Below are positions 1 to 9,672 of a stretch of 64,000 bases of DNA, piece by piece. Position 1 is the stretch's first letter; the number at the start of each line of letters is the position of its first letter. Made by a program: the position numbers and the translations under genes. The stretch is from contig CAKKNE010000002.1 of NCBI GenBank assembly GCA_918797485.1, forward strand, positions 1,950,501-2,014,500. Reading direction: 5' to 3'. The notes below the pieces were generated by a model. It was not told the origin of the DNA and ran no database searches. It saw only the letters and a program-made list of their open reading frames with translations. The DNA comes from Pelagomonas calceolata (Eukaryota; Sar; Pelagophyceae; Pelagomonadales; Pelagomonadaceae).

Positions 1-627
1 AGACAACTGGGCCGCTCTCACGGACAACGCGTCCTCATAGTGTCCTGCAGTGTATAAACCGTTCCCAAGCAGGTTCATCGCCATACGCAGGACCTCATCC
101 GTCTCAGGCCGCCCCACGTACGTCTTCCAGCATGCCCACCCAAGCGCACCGGACACGACGCCGTGGTACCGTTGCTCGCACAGGCCGCACGTGGACCATC
201 GCGCCCACCTCTCATTCAACACCTTGAAGCCCAAATTGTTTTCCTCGGCCTCCGCGACCAAAATCTTCGCCTGTTCCGCCAAGCACGACACATGCGCGAA
301 GCCCGCCGTCCCGCGGCACGCGCACCCGCGCACAAGGCCCTCCTTCGTCTTCCAATGAAGGGACTGCGTGCAGATGTAGCACGTCTGGCCCTTCGTGTCG
401 TCCGCGCATTTCTCGACCGCGACCGCGACGGCCTCCTTGTATTTTTTGTCGGCGTGGTATTGTTCCGCGTTGCCGCCGCGGTGTATTTTCTTACACATCT
501 GCTTGTGGCCGCGGCGCCAGTGGTCCATCTGGCAAGTTTTGTTACAATATCTTGTATGGCACCTTACACATCGCGGCGCGGTGTGGGCCAGTGGGGCGGC
601 GCAGGCGGCGCAGTTTGTGAGGATCAT
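1..627 (-). CDS. MYND + RING-CH zinc-finger protein with TPR start (3' part outside window)
   Basis: The frame is open from an ATG at 627 to the window edge, giving 209 residues with no stop, so the C-terminus is missing. Residues 6-45 form a MYND zinc finger (CxxC at 6/9, CxxC at 20/23, C28, C32, H41, C45). Residues about 76-150 form a RING-CH (RINGv) finger with CYIC, CAC, an HVSC pair and CGLC in C4HC3 order, the type used by MARCH-like E3 ligases. The last visible residues (NLLGNGLYTAGHYEDAL) look like the start of a tetratricopeptide repeat. MYND and TPR regions bind proteins, so a ubiquitin-ligase or scaffold role is likely, but the substrate is unknown. It diverges from the gene at 835, with a promoter motif at 684-708 between them. 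Confidence 0.8.
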   Translation of the reverse strand, partial: MILTNCAACAAPLAHTAPRCVRCHTRYCNKTCQMDHWRRGHKQMCKKIHRGGNAEQYHADKKYKEAVAVAVEKCADDTKGQTCYICTQSLHWKTKEGLVRGCACRGTAGFAHVSCLAEQAKILVAEAEENNLGFKVLNERWARWSTCGLCEQRYHGVVSGALGWACWKTYVGRPETDEVLRMAMNLLGNGLYTAGHYEDALSVRAAQLS

Positions 628-683
628 TTTGCGTTGGCGTGAGTTTCGTGGGCCAACTAAGAGTTGGCGAAAAAGTTGATAAA

Positions 684-708
684 GCTAGCGGTCCGTAAAC
701 ACACTAGC
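684..708. promoter_or_regulatory. Recurrent promoter palindrome, copy 1
   Basis: Sequence GCTAGCGGTCCGTAAACACACTAGC. It lies in the divergent promoter, 57 bp from the ATG at 627 and 127 bp from the ATG at 835. It matches the window consensus GCTAGCG-N4-GTAAgACACTAGC. The function is inferred only from recurrence and position. Confidence 0.6.
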
Positions 709-834
709 CAGCTCCTCGACTGAATCGAGCTCCTTTACTCAATTGCAGTGCAATCTCATCGGGTGCCGCTTGTACGGTGCCCGAGCTGTGCTGACTTTTT
801 AAAAGTATTTGAATAGCTAAGAGGGGAGACGTGT

Positions 835-3312
835 ATGACCGCCGCCGCGGCACCTACGAACACGGCGGCGGCCCCCCCGTCACCGCATCTTGCGGAGCGC
901 GCAGCCGTGCTCACGCCCGCGACCGCGCGGCGGGCCCGCTCGGCGAACTCGCCAGATGCCCTGCCGCTGACACAGCTCTCGGACAGCTCGCCGGCCCGGC
1001 AGCGCGACTCGCCCAAGCTCCCGCAGCAGCCGAACAAGCCTTTGATAGACCCGGCGTCGGGCTACGTGCCCGAGATCGACGCCCCCCCGTCGGTGGCCGT
1101 CTGCTCCGGCCACCGCTGCGTGCGCGGCCGCAGCGGCCCCTGGTGCTTCTGCCAGCGCGGCCCGTCGCCGTCGCCCTCGCCGAAAAAGAAGGACGGCGAC
1201 GGCGAGCCGCGGTCGCCCGACGCGCCGAAGCGCGACCCCGTCGTCTACGAGGGCGAGCCCGACGGTCCTTTGAAGGGCCGCACGGGCCGCGCCCTATCGA
1301 AGGTGACGCGCGACGCGCTGACGGAGCGCATCTACAAGCGCAACGCCACGGACGAGCGCGAGGCCTTCGCGTCGCTGGCCGGCGGCCGCTACATGTGCGC
1401 GCGCCTCGACAAGCGCTGCTGGCTGGAAGTCGAGGACAAGCGCCACCGCTACGCGAAGAATTTGAGGCGGTACCACTACGAGTGGGTGCGCTTAGAAAGA
1501 CCAAAGGGCGACTTCTTCGCGTGGCTCGACAGCCACAAGGAGCCCTTGCAGACCTGCACGCGCGAGAAGCTCGAGTCGGAAGTGGTCCGGTACTGCTCCC
1601 AGGACCAAGCCCGGAAGTATATGTTGAGGTGCGTCGGTGGGTTAGTTTTTCACTTAAAAACGGACGACCACCACCACGCGCGCGACCTGTCACGCGATAG
1701 AAGGGGCCACCGGGAGCGGCACCGCTCTCCACAAAGACGTTCTAGAGAAGAGAAGCCCCGTCATAGGAGCCCACCTAGGGAACCGACCCAAGCTCAAAAG
1801 AGCGCGCCGGACGGCATGGCGCCACTCACAACAGGTCCCAAGGGCTGGATTTTTGTACTGCACGACGGCGGGTTCTACGCGCGACGCAAGGGTACGGCCG
1901 CGGGCAAGGCGCGGTTCCACCATTCCTCGTTCTTTGGCGGCGAGTGCGTCGACGCTGCGGGGATTGTAGTAGCGAGAGACGGCGTCGTCCAGCGCATCCT
2001 GCCGCACTCGGGGCACTACCGGCCGCGCGAGGCGCACTTCGCCCGCTTACTGTTATACTTGAGGGACAACATGGGGTTAACCTTAGACACCATCGAGGTC
2101 GACGTGCAGCGCGTTTTAAGAATAGCAAGGCCGGAACACGCGCGCAAGATGGACACGCCGCACTTCTGGTCTGCGGCGCAGGCCTTGGCTTTTCTGACGC
2201 ATAAAGCGCTCGCGAAGCTGTCGAACCTATTTCACGCCATCGAGAATAGAGGAGCATTAGATGCGTTACGGATGCGCGACGCGGCCTACGCGGCCAAGGC
2301 CGCTGCTGCTTTAGCGCGCGGCGACAACATCGCGGCGCGCGTGTCTCAAAGTGTGAGGCGCGCCAGGCGGCCGTCCGAGGACCGCACGAATGATGTCTTG
2401 GAGGCCTTCGACGAGTCGACGGGCCCCTTCTCGCCCCGAAGACCCCGCGGCAATTCCATACAATTGCCGGCCGGCGACGCGCACCTGCGGACCATCACGC
2501 CGGGGACCTTCCCGACGGAGCTGGGCGTCGAGGACGAGGCCCTGCGGCCCACGACGCCGCCGCCGCGCCTGCAAGACGCGCCACCCCTCTCGCGGTCGGC
2601 GCCGTCGAGCGCCCAGCGGCCCCACGTGCGCCCGCGGCTCTCTCCCAGAACGTTCGACGAGCCGTCGTCGCCGCCGTCGCCGCCGACGCCCACGGCGCGC
2701 GGGAGAAGTCCGTTGCCGACGTCTCCGCCGCCCGCGCCGCCCTTCCGCATGGTCGCGCCCGGCAGCCCGGCTGCGTCGCTCGCCGCGGCGCCGCCGCCGC
2801 GGCGCCGCGCGCGGTCCGCCGAGCGCCGCGACGCGCGCGACGTCGTTGGTGCTACCTCAAGGGCTAGGTACCGCCGCCGCGGCGACGCCGCGGCGCTGCT
2901 CGGCCTGCGCGAGGACCCGGCGCAGCGCCGCGCGCGGACGGCCGCCGTCGCGGCCGCCGTCGCCGCCGCGGACGACAGCGTGCTCGAGGAGGCCCGCGAC
3001 GACCCCTGGTGGGAGGGCGCGTCGCCTCCTGGTTTAGCGATGCGCCGCAAGCACGACGCCGACGACGAGGCCCGGAACGACGACGGCGCCGCCGACTCGT
3101 CGTCGGATTCCGACGACGACGACGACGCCGCGAGCGACGGGGGCTCGTCGTCGGACTACTCCGGCGACGAGGCCGAGCGGCGCCCGCGGCGCTTGGGCTT
3201 CGCCGGGAGCGGCGGGTCGCTCTCGACGCTTGTCGACGACGAGGAGGCCGCGCCGCTCGTCACGGAGACGGACTCGCCGGGCGACGGCGACGACGATACG
3301 GCTTCGCCTTGA
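835..3312 (+). CDS. IQM-like (IQ-motif family) protein with long disordered C-terminus
   Basis: The single-exon 825-residue frame starts at the ATG at 835. Residues about 195-430 resemble the conserved domain of plant IQM calmodulin-binding proteins: RHRYAKN near 202, an FFAWLD segment, GWIFVL, HHSSFFGGE near 361 and HSGHYRP near 390 occur in the family order. An Arg/Ser/His-rich insert (about 280-330) interrupts the domain. The last 300 residues are Pro-, Arg-, Ala- and finally Asp/Ser-rich and probably disordered. I see no convincing IQ motif, so calmodulin binding is unproven. No signal peptide or membrane segment is apparent. It ends 37 bp before the converging gene at 3349. Confidence 0.7.
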   Translation: MTAAAAPTNTAAAPPSPHLAERAAVLTPATARRARSANSPDALPLTQLSDSSPARQRDSPKLPQQPNKPLIDPASGYVPEIDAPPSVAVCSGHRCVRGRSGPWCFCQRGPSPSPSPKKKDGDGEPRSPDAPKRDPVVYEGEPDGPLKGRTGRALSKVTRDALTERIYKRNATDEREAFASLAGGRYMCARLDKRCWLEVEDKRHRYAKNLRRYHYEWVRLERPKGDFFAWLDSHKEPLQTCTREKLESEVVRYCSQDQARKYMLRCVGGLVFHLKTDDHHHARDLSRDRRGHRERHRSPQRRSREEKPRHRSPPREPTQAQKSAPDGMAPLTTGPKGWIFVLHDGGFYARRKGTAAGKARFHHSSFFGGECVDAAGIVVARDGVVQRILPHSGHYRPREAHFARLLLYLRDNMGLTLDTIEVDVQRVLRIARPEHARKMDTPHFWSAAQALAFLTHKALAKLSNLFHAIENRGALDALRMRDAAYAAKAAAALARGDNIAARVSQSVRRARRPSEDRTNDVLEAFDESTGPFSPRRPRGNSIQLPAGDAHLRTITPGTFPTELGVEDEALRPTTPPPRLQDAPPLSRSAPSSAQRPHVRPRLSPRTFDEPSSPPSPPTPTARGRSPLPTSPPPAPPFRMVAPGSPAASLAAAPPPRRRARSAERRDARDVVGATSRARYRRRGDAAALLGLREDPAQRRARTAAVAAAVAAADDSVLEEARDDPWWEGASPPGLAMRRKHDADDEARNDDGAADSSSDSDDDDDAASDGGSSSDYSGDEAERRPRRLGFAGSGGSLSTLVDDEEAAPLVTETDSPGDGDDDTASP

Positions 3313-3348
3313 ATGTTCAAGTGTAATGGTCGTTGATTCAAAACTTAT

Positions 3349-4365
3349 TCATTCGTCCTTCTTCGCGTCGGCGATGAGGCGGTCGAGCTCCTTCGAGAAC
3401 TTCGTGAAGCGGTAGGCGTACCAGCTCGCGCCGTTGTAGGAGCTCATTGTGCCGACGAAGCCGAGCACACAAAAGTGGATCCGCATCGAGCTCCGGAAGA
3501 GGACGTAGGTCGCGCAGAGCGTCAGGGCGTTGCAGACGATGCTGAAGCACTCGTAGCGGATGAAGCGCACGCGGTCGCTGCCGTCGCCGAGCTTGCCCAG
3601 GACCTTCGTGAAGATGTTGTTGCCCTTGCCCCCGCCCAAATTATAATGGAACGTTGTCGCATAGCCCTTGTCGCCCAAGTCCAGGCCCCAGACGATGAAG
3701 AAGGTCGCGTGGAGGATCGCCCATATTAAGAGAAAGATCACCGGGGGTAAAGCGTACGTCTGGAAGTCCACGGAGGCATCGATGGGAAAGAGCTCCCGGT
3801 CGACGTCGAGCCAACGCAAACAGTAGGCCGTCATCGCCGGCTGCAGATGGATCAGCAGCGACATCATGTGGTCGGGGCTGTGCGGCACAAGCGCATTGCC
3901 CAGTAGAACAACGGCGGCCTGAAGCGGGCCCGCGGCCACGGCGAAGAAGAAGTGCGTCATCGTCGTGCGGTGCTCCGGCGGCACGAGCGCCGGGCGTATA
4001 TGTAACGTGATACAGTATCCCGCGAGGAATAGATTCGAAACCCAGCAAAATTCCGTAAGAAACACGAGCCACTTGAGCCTGGCCCAGCGGTAAACCGTTA
4101 CCGGATACAAGACCAGCATCTGCAGCGCGTTCCAGGCCGGGAACTCGTGGGGTGCGTGCCCAAATATGTATATGGTGACGTAGGACTTGAGGAAGCCGAA
4201 GAACACTTTGTATTTGTTGAAGGGCATGGTGTGCGTGACCGTGAGAGCTTTTTCCTGTTTCGTGACGCTCCGCTTCGCCTCCTGCAGGCCGTCGAGGTAG
4301 GTCTTGCGCTCGTACTGCAGCGGGCTGCCGACGATCGACTCGTAGGCGGCGTTGACGTGCTCCAT
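3349..4365 (-). CDS. GPC1: Glycerophosphocholine acyltransferase (GPC1/DUF2838 family)
   Basis: This 338-residue polytopic membrane protein starts at the ATG at 4365. Residues 161-185 carry the family signature: a PHSPDHMMSLLIH segment followed by YCLRW, matching the SLDKxTSLFIH...CLRW block of Gpc1 proteins. About eight hydrophobic helices fill residues 50-320, consistent with an ER enzyme. Known family members use acyl-CoA to acylate glycerophosphocholine to lyso-PC, recycling the headgroup. The N-terminus (1-45) is polar and may be a short coiled coil. The length suits the family. The upstream region to 5182 contains a copy of the promoter palindrome at 4605. Confidence 0.85.
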   Translation of the reverse strand: MEHVNAAYESIVGSPLQYERKTYLDGLQEAKRSVTKQEKALTVTHTMPFNKYKVFFGFLKSYVTIYIFGHAPHEFPAWNALQMLVLYPVTVYRWARLKWLVFLTEFCWVSNLFLAGYCITLHIRPALVPPEHRTTMTHFFFAVAAGPLQAAVVLLGNALVPHSPDHMMSLLIHLQPAMTAYCLRWLDVDRELFPIDASVDFQTYALPPVIFLLIWAILHATFFIVWGLDLGDKGYATTFHYNLGGGKGNNIFTKVLGKLGDGSDRVRFIRYECFSIVCNALTLCATYVLFRSSMRIHFCVLGFVGTMSSYNGASWYAYRFTKFSKELDRLIADAKKDE

Positions 4366-4604
4366 GGCTTGTCGTGGGTTGTTATTTGTGCGGTAGAAAC
4401 ACGCGCAGGCTCTGCACTGTTGCTGGGAGTGATAGGATTTTCGGGGCCTGTTCTACTACGGTAGGTGTTGGTTACTCCTAAGAGTTCGCACGCTGTCGCA
4501 GGCAGGCAGTGGCAAGCTTGTACTGAAACGTCGCAGCTTGACGTTTGCTTCTCCCCACGGACCTGGCTGCCCAAGTCCCTGGGAGCTGAGGATTATATTT
4601 TTTT

Positions 4605-4626
4605 GCTAGCGCCTCGACACACTAGG
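4605..4626. promoter_or_regulatory. Recurrent promoter palindrome, copy 2
   Basis: Sequence GCTAGCGCCTCGACACACTAGG, 240 bp upstream of the GPC1 ATG (4365). The rest of the gap 4366-5182 has no recognisable gene. It contains an imperfect direct repeat of a TCGA(TA)CCTTGATGACC unit near 4806-4853 and one intron-core-like CGCCATCGACGCGAC at about 4636. Confidence 0.5.
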
Positions 4627-5182
4627 TTCCTCCGCGCCATCGACGCGACACATTATTCCCCGTATTAGTAACCCGGCCCGGGCCGCCGCACTTGCCACCG
4701 CCTGCTGCTGGCGGGGAGATTGCGGAAGCTGAGATACGCGGGGCGCCCGCGCAGTGTAGGAGATAAGCTACTTATGTACATATGCAGTCGCGCGCGCGCC
4801 GCGGGTCGACCTTGATGACCAGGGCGCGTTCGGTCGATACCTTGATGACCGGCGCGAGGGGAACATATCCCGTCGACGGGATACAGACGTGATTCGCAAG
4901 GGCATCTGAATGTTGATGCATCTGCGAGCTGCGAGAAACAAAAATTTCGAAACGGGGCGCGGCGCGGGCCGGCGCACGCCTCCGGAGCGATAGGGAAAGT
5001 TGCTTTGCTTAGAGCTAGCCGCGGAGCCGACGCGGGTCCGCGCGACTGAAGCCCCCGACCCTCACACGCCGTCGCCCCGAGTGTTCGTTAATGGTCTTAT
5101 TTCACTTCTACTAGACTCGGGAAAGGATCTAGGAGGAGGACAGGCAATGGGAAGGGGCGTGGAGGGAGGGAAGGGGTCCAAA

Positions 5183-6568
5183 CTACGCGACGGCCCGCAG
5201 CGGGGACCGCAACTCTGGTAGAGGCGCGGGTGGCGGCTCGACGAAGACGCCCGCGAGGCTGCGCTGCGCCCGCGGCGACGGGCACTTGCCGATCGTCTTC
5301 TGAGTGTCGAGCGGAGGCGGCGCAATCAAAGGCGCGAGGAAGTTCGGCGAGCGGTGCGCCCGCCGCGAGACCTCCGTGAGATTTCCATCAACCTCGCGCC
5401 GGAACACGACGAGCTCGTTCGTGTCCTGGTTGCCCACGACGATATGCGAGTCCAACACAGCAAAGTTCCGCGGGCACGCGCCGCCCGTCTCGACCACGTG
5501 CGCCCGGCGCAATTGGGGCCTTTCACCATCAAAGGTCACGGCGAAGACCGCGAGGCTGTCGTGGCCTCTATTACCGACAAACAGCCACGATCCGGTGGCA
5601 TCCAAACGAATCTCGGAGGAATGGCTCTTGGCCTTCCATATACCGTTGACGCAGTGGTGCGCGTTATCGTAGCCGTCCGGGAGCGTCGAGACGCACTGCG
5701 TTAATTTGAGGCAGGCCCGCGGGTCCGTCGTTTCCAACATACCCGCGGGCGCGGCGTCGTCATAAACGAACGCCGACACCGTCGACGAGAGCTCCTGGAC
5801 GACGAAGGCGGCTTTACGGGTTGGGTGGAAGACGACGTGGCGCGGACCCTTGCCCCGTTCGAGGCGCGTGGCGCCCTGGCACGTCAGGCGGCCCACCGCG
5901 TCGTCAAACCCATAATGGTAGACGGCGTCTTCTCCCAGATCCACCACAAAATGCGTCTGCTGGGCGTAGGGCTCCGTGACGACGCAGTGCGCGTGCGGCC
6001 AGCGCTGGCGGTACTTCCAGTGCTCCTCGCGCGACGGCTTGTGCGTCGCGCAGTAGCTGGACGGCTCGGCGCATCTTTGTGAAACCTCCTTGCCGTCGAC
6101 GTCCCGCAGCGCCGCTTGCGGCGGTAATGCGTGGTGGTCGGCGGCCTTCTCGCCCAGCGCGGCGCCGCTCACGGGCAGCACGGCCACGGACGCCTCCCAG
6201 TAGTTCGTTAGTCTTAACCACTTCTTGGAAGCATCGAGGGCCAGGTAGCAGGTCGACTTGCCGCGGGCCGACGCGCGGTCCACGACGTTCAGCTTGATGT
6301 CCTCGCCGTCCCTGCTTAAGCGCAGCGAGAGCACCTCGCCGTCGTCGTCAATACGTTCGGTCGACGCGTACAGCGTCGTCGGGTCGTCCGGGTGCTGGAG
6401 CAAGAAGGCGGGGTTCGGGCCCACTTCCAGCGCCCCGGCCGGCTTGAGGGTTCCTGTTGTGGGGTCGAGCCAGTAAAGCGAGACGCCCGCGTCGTTCTCG
6501 GTGCCTTTGGGCGTGTGCGCGAGGATGCTGGTGTCTGTGTAGTTCGAGACTGCTATGAGTGTGGCCAT
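5183..6568 (-). CDS. Lactonase-family seven-bladed beta-propeller (6-phosphogluconolactonase-like)
   Basis: A 461-residue soluble protein starting at the ATG at 6568. Repeated blade-like units (SLYWLDPTTGTLKPAG, GKGPRHVVFHPT, FVGNRGHDSLAVF, VGNQDTNELVVF) are typical of the YbhE/lactonase propeller family, which includes bacterial 6-phosphogluconolactonase and fungal carboxy-muconate cyclase. The strongest blocks lie between residues 230 and 420. By family it would hydrolyse a sugar or aromatic lactone, but substrate cannot be read from sequence. The last 40 residues after SPNFLAP are Pro/Arg-rich and outside the propeller. No targeting peptide is evident, so it is probably cytosolic. Confidence 0.75.
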   Translation of the reverse strand: MATLIAVSNYTDTSILAHTPKGTENDAGVSLYWLDPTTGTLKPAGALEVGPNPAFLLQHPDDPTTLYASTERIDDDGEVLSLRLSRDGEDIKLNVVDRASARGKSTCYLALDASKKWLRLTNYWEASVAVLPVSGAALGEKAADHHALPPQAALRDVDGKEVSQRCAEPSSYCATHKPSREEHWKYRQRWPHAHCVVTEPYAQQTHFVVDLGEDAVYHYGFDDAVGRLTCQGATRLERGKGPRHVVFHPTRKAAFVVQELSSTVSAFVYDDAAPAGMLETTDPRACLKLTQCVSTLPDGYDNAHHCVNGIWKAKSHSSEIRLDATGSWLFVGNRGHDSLAVFAVTFDGERPQLRRAHVVETGGACPRNFAVLDSHIVVGNQDTNELVVFRREVDGNLTEVSRRAHRSPNFLAPLIAPPPLDTQKTIGKCPSPRAQRSLAGVFVEPPPAPLPELRSPLRAVA

Positions 6569-7087
6569 TTTTTGTTATGTAGCGCTCGTAATAGGGCGGT
6601 TCTGTTCTTTTGTTCTTCGCGCTTTGGCAGCGTTAGCTCTCCGACGGCAACTTTATTCGTGGCGTAGGTGGTCGTCGTCAGGTACCAGGGTAGAAGACAC
6701 TTTCCTCGCGCGACGACAGCTTTCCTATGTCTCTTGGCGCGCGTTTTTGGCAGCTTTTAAGCAGAGCTAAAAATCAGCTCCCCGGCAAGCCGCCGCGTCA
6801 GACATCCCCATTTTTGCTCTGCGACTCTGTTCCAGCACCCACAAGGCGCCCTGAGAACGATGGTGCCCGGCGGAGGCGGTTTCGCCGAAGGCCAAAAACC
6901 CGTCACCCAGCCTCGGCTTTGCTTGTGTCGCCCGTCGTGCGTAACCGGACGAACGGCGCGACCTATGCGTTGAATCGTTGCACAGCTCTGCGCTGTCTGC
7001 ATACCGCTGCGAATTTCTAGCGCCGCGAGAGCGCCAGACAGAACCTAGACCACAGGCCGCACAAGGAGACAAGCGCCTGCAAAAGAG
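6569..7087. other. Divergent promoter region, no gene seen
   Basis: This 519 bp gap separates two divergently transcribed genes (ATGs at 6568 and 7088). I see no gene, RNA or clear copy of the palindromic promoter motif; the CTAG pair near 7016-7050 is spaced too widely to fit. Confidence 0.5.
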
Positions 7088-9622
7088 ATGCCACCCTCAA
7101 ACAAGCCAGTCCTCATAACCGGCGCGGCAACGCCACTAGGCCACGAAGTCTGCCGCACGCTCCTCGCGGCCGGACGGGAGGTCGTCGCCCTGATCGACGA
7201 AACCGACACCGAGAGCCTCACCGCCGTCGAGCTCGAGGCCGAAGGCGCGCGCTACGCGTTGGCCGTCGGGCACGGCCGCGCGGCGGTCGTCGGCCGCGCC
7301 AATGATGCTGATGCGCAGTTCGCGTACGATCCGTCGATGTCGGCGCGCCACTGCCGCGTCGAGCACGACGGGAGGGCCGTCATCGTCCGGGATCTCGAGT
7401 CCATGAATGGCACACTCGTCGACGGCGCCGCGGCGCCGCGGGCGCTGCGCGTCGGCTCGGTCATCGAAGCCGGCGACACGGACCTCCGCGTTGTAGCCAT
7501 CGGACCGGCGCGCGACCGCGCCGCCCTCTCTCTGAAGCGCCGCGGCGCCATCATAGTTACGGATCTGGCCGCCGCGCGCGGCTGCGCGGCCGCCGTCGAC
7601 TGCGCGCCGCCGCTCGAAACGCCGGCTGCGGAACGACAACGCACCCTCGCCGTCCGCGCGGCCGTCGGCGGCGGACCAATCGCCGCGGTCTCCTCATCCG
7701 CCGTCTACGACGGCGCGCGCGCATGCCACGGTCGTCGGCCTTTGATAGAGACGGACTTCCTGCCGCGCGAGGCCACGCCGGCGACGCCGTGGGCGGCACG
7801 CGAGCATGCGCTCTCGGACGGCCGCGCGGTTGTGGTGCGCCTCTTCGACGTGTTCGGTGGAGATCTCAACTGCGGCGCGGCGCCAGCCGGCGCCGCTGCG
7901 TCGCTGGTGCGCGCGCTCGCGCGCGGCCTGCCCGGTGGCGCCGCGACCTACGAGGGCGATGCGTCGCACGTGTCTGAGGCGGCGACGTGGCTCTGCGCGG
8001 CGCTCGACGCGGCCGAGACAGGTGACCGCTTCGTCGTCTGCAACGGCGGCCGCGGCGCGACGACGCGCGGCTCGGAACTCGAGGCCGCCCATTTTTCACG
8101 CGGCGCGCCACCCTCCTCGCCTCCGGCCGCGTCGCGCTGCGCCGACGTCTCCAAGCTGCGCGAGCTGCTCGGCGTCGCCGGCGGCGGCCTCTCGGTGGCG
8201 CGCGGCGTGGCGCTCTGTGTCGCCGAGGAAGCGGCGGCTCGAGGCTGCGTGTCGGCGGCGGTGCCGCCGAGCCTCCCGCGCGCTCTCCTGCGCGCTCGTC
8301 GACGGGTGCGGCGCGGCCTCGCGATCGCCGAACAGGGGCCGACGCGGCGGGCGGCGCACAGCGGCCGCGCGATCCTTCCGGCGCTGCCCGCCGACGCCCT
8401 CACCGCGGTCCTTGCCTTCGTCGACGGTGCCGACCTCGCGCGCCTCCGGAGCGCGACCAAGGGCTTGATCGCCGGCGCCGACGCCGCCGCGGTCGCCTTG
8501 TGCCGCGCCAAGGGCTATTCGCGACCGGATTGGGCGGCGCCCGGCGCGCCACGTTTGCTGGCCGCTGCCGGAGCGTGGCGTCACCCGGTCACCGTGTCGC
8601 GCGGCCGCGACCCGTTCGCGCCGCGCGTCCAGCACGCGACGGCCACAGTCGGCGGCCGCGTATACTGCTACGGCGGATTGGGCGACGACGGCCGCCCGAC
8701 CGACGCGCTCGACGTCCTCGAGCTGTCCGCGGACAGGACCGTCGCACGCTGGCTGCCGTTTGCGACGACGGGCGACAAGCCGGACGCCGCCGAGAACGCG
8801 CGGATGACTGCGGTGGAGCTGCTGGACGGCCGCCAGTACCTCGTCGTTTTGGGCGACGCCTGTTGCCACGTCCTCGATCTGTTGTCGCGACACTGGAACG
8901 GGTACCAGTGGCCGCTGTTTGGAAGCGCGCATTTTGCCACTATGAATATCAGCGGCCGGCCGCACGTCGTCTCCATCAATAATAGCTACGAAGCCTTTTG
9001 GGTGATCGACGCTGAAAAGCTGGTCAGCGGTGACTCTACGGCGTGGGCGCTAGCGAAAGTGCGGGATGGTGTGCCCTTCAGCCCGCGAGAAGGCGCTGCC
9101 GCCGCCGTCGTCGGCGGGTCCACGCTCGTGATCACCGGCGGGCGGACGCGGCTTTTCGCGGGAGAGATAGATGAGACGCTCTTTCTGAATATGGCGGAGT
9201 CCTTCACGCTCTTCTATGATACATTCCTAGAGAAATACGTCGTAGACAACGAGCGGTGGAGTAACCCCAACGGCCGCAATGACGTCCGGCGCTCCCACCA
9301 CGCCGCCGTCGCGCTCGCGGACGGCTCCATCCTCGTCATAGGGGGCATCGAAAATGGCCAAGGCGTCACCGACGCCCAGATCATCCGCGAGGGCCAAGAT
9401 GTCGTGCCCTTCGACGCGCTCGGCGAGCCGGGGCATCGCGTCGCCGCCTCGGTGGCACGCGTCGGCGACGCCGTCGTCGTTGTCGGCGGCCAGGGCGCGC
9501 TCGAGCGCCGCGGCGACGTCGACGTGCTCGTGCTGCCGGAGAGGAAGGAGATCATCGCACCGATGGCGGGTAGCGGGGTCTTGTCCGTTGTAGCGCAGCT
9601 ACAGCTCGAAGTGGGTGCTTGA
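7088..9622 (+). CDS. Chimeric SDR (with nested FHA) - F-box - kelch protein
   Basis: The 844-residue single-exon protein begins with a Rossmann NAD(P)-binding start (VLITGAATPLG, residues 8-18) like extended short-chain dehydrogenases. Residues about 55-139 are an FHA domain (VVGR, SARHCRVEHD, RDLESMNGTLVDG). SDR-like sequence resumes at about 152 (GAIIVTDL, AVSSSAVYDG, VRLFDVFGG). An F-box-like helix block lies near 428-475 (LPADALTAVLAFVDGADLARL), and kelch/galactose-oxidase-type repeats run from about 500 to 840 (YCYGGLGDDG, VITGG, ILVIGGIENG, VVVVGGQG). F-box-kelch proteins usually act as SCF substrate receptors and FHA domains bind phosphothreonine. Combining these with a dehydrogenase fold is unusual. 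The SDR YxxxK pair is not clear, so catalysis is doubtful. Confidence 0.75.
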   Translation: MPPSNKPVLITGAATPLGHEVCRTLLAAGREVVALIDETDTESLTAVELEAEGARYALAVGHGRAAVVGRANDADAQFAYDPSMSARHCRVEHDGRAVIVRDLESMNGTLVDGAAAPRALRVGSVIEAGDTDLRVVAIGPARDRAALSLKRRGAIIVTDLAAARGCAAAVDCAPPLETPAAERQRTLAVRAAVGGGPIAAVSSSAVYDGARACHGRRPLIETDFLPREATPATPWAAREHALSDGRAVVVRLFDVFGGDLNCGAAPAGAAASLVRALARGLPGGAATYEGDASHVSEAATWLCAALDAAETGDRFVVCNGGRGATTRGSELEAAHFSRGAPPSSPPAASRCADVSKLRELLGVAGGGLSVARGVALCVAEEAAARGCVSAAVPPSLPRALLRARRRVRRGLAIAEQGPTRRAAHSGRAILPALPADALTAVLAFVDGADLARLRSATKGLIAGADAAAVALCRAKGYSRPDWAAPGAPRLLAAAGAWRHPVTVSRGRDPFAPRVQHATATVGGRVYCYGGLGDDGRPTDALDVLELSADRTVARWLPFATTGDKPDAAENARMTAVELLDGRQYLVVLGDACCHVLDLLSRHWNGYQWPLFGSAHFATMNISGRPHVVSINNSYEAFWVIDAEKLVSGDSTAWALAKVRDGVPFSPREGAAAAVVGGSTLVITGGRTRLFAGEIDETLFLNMAESFTLFYDTFLEKYVVDNERWSNPNGRNDVRRSHHAAVALADGSILVIGGIENGQGVTDAQIIREGQDVVPFDALGEPGHRVAASVARVGDAVVVVGGQGALERRGDVDVLVLPERKEIIAPMAGSGVLSVVAQLQLEVGA

Positions 9623-9672
9623 ATCGAATGCCTCCCCCCTTGTTTGTCCTCATGTAACAACAACTGTACTAC

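Noticed and set aside
911-1732. Long minus-strand open frame (273 codons) opposite the IQM-like gene
   Set aside because: High GC makes long antisense frames common. It is Arg/Ser/Pro-rich, matches no family, and overlaps a gene with recognisable domains.
8096-8965. Long minus-strand frame (289 codons) within the SDR-FHA-kelch gene
   Set aside because: Composition is typical of a shadow frame, and the plus strand encodes clear domains throughout.
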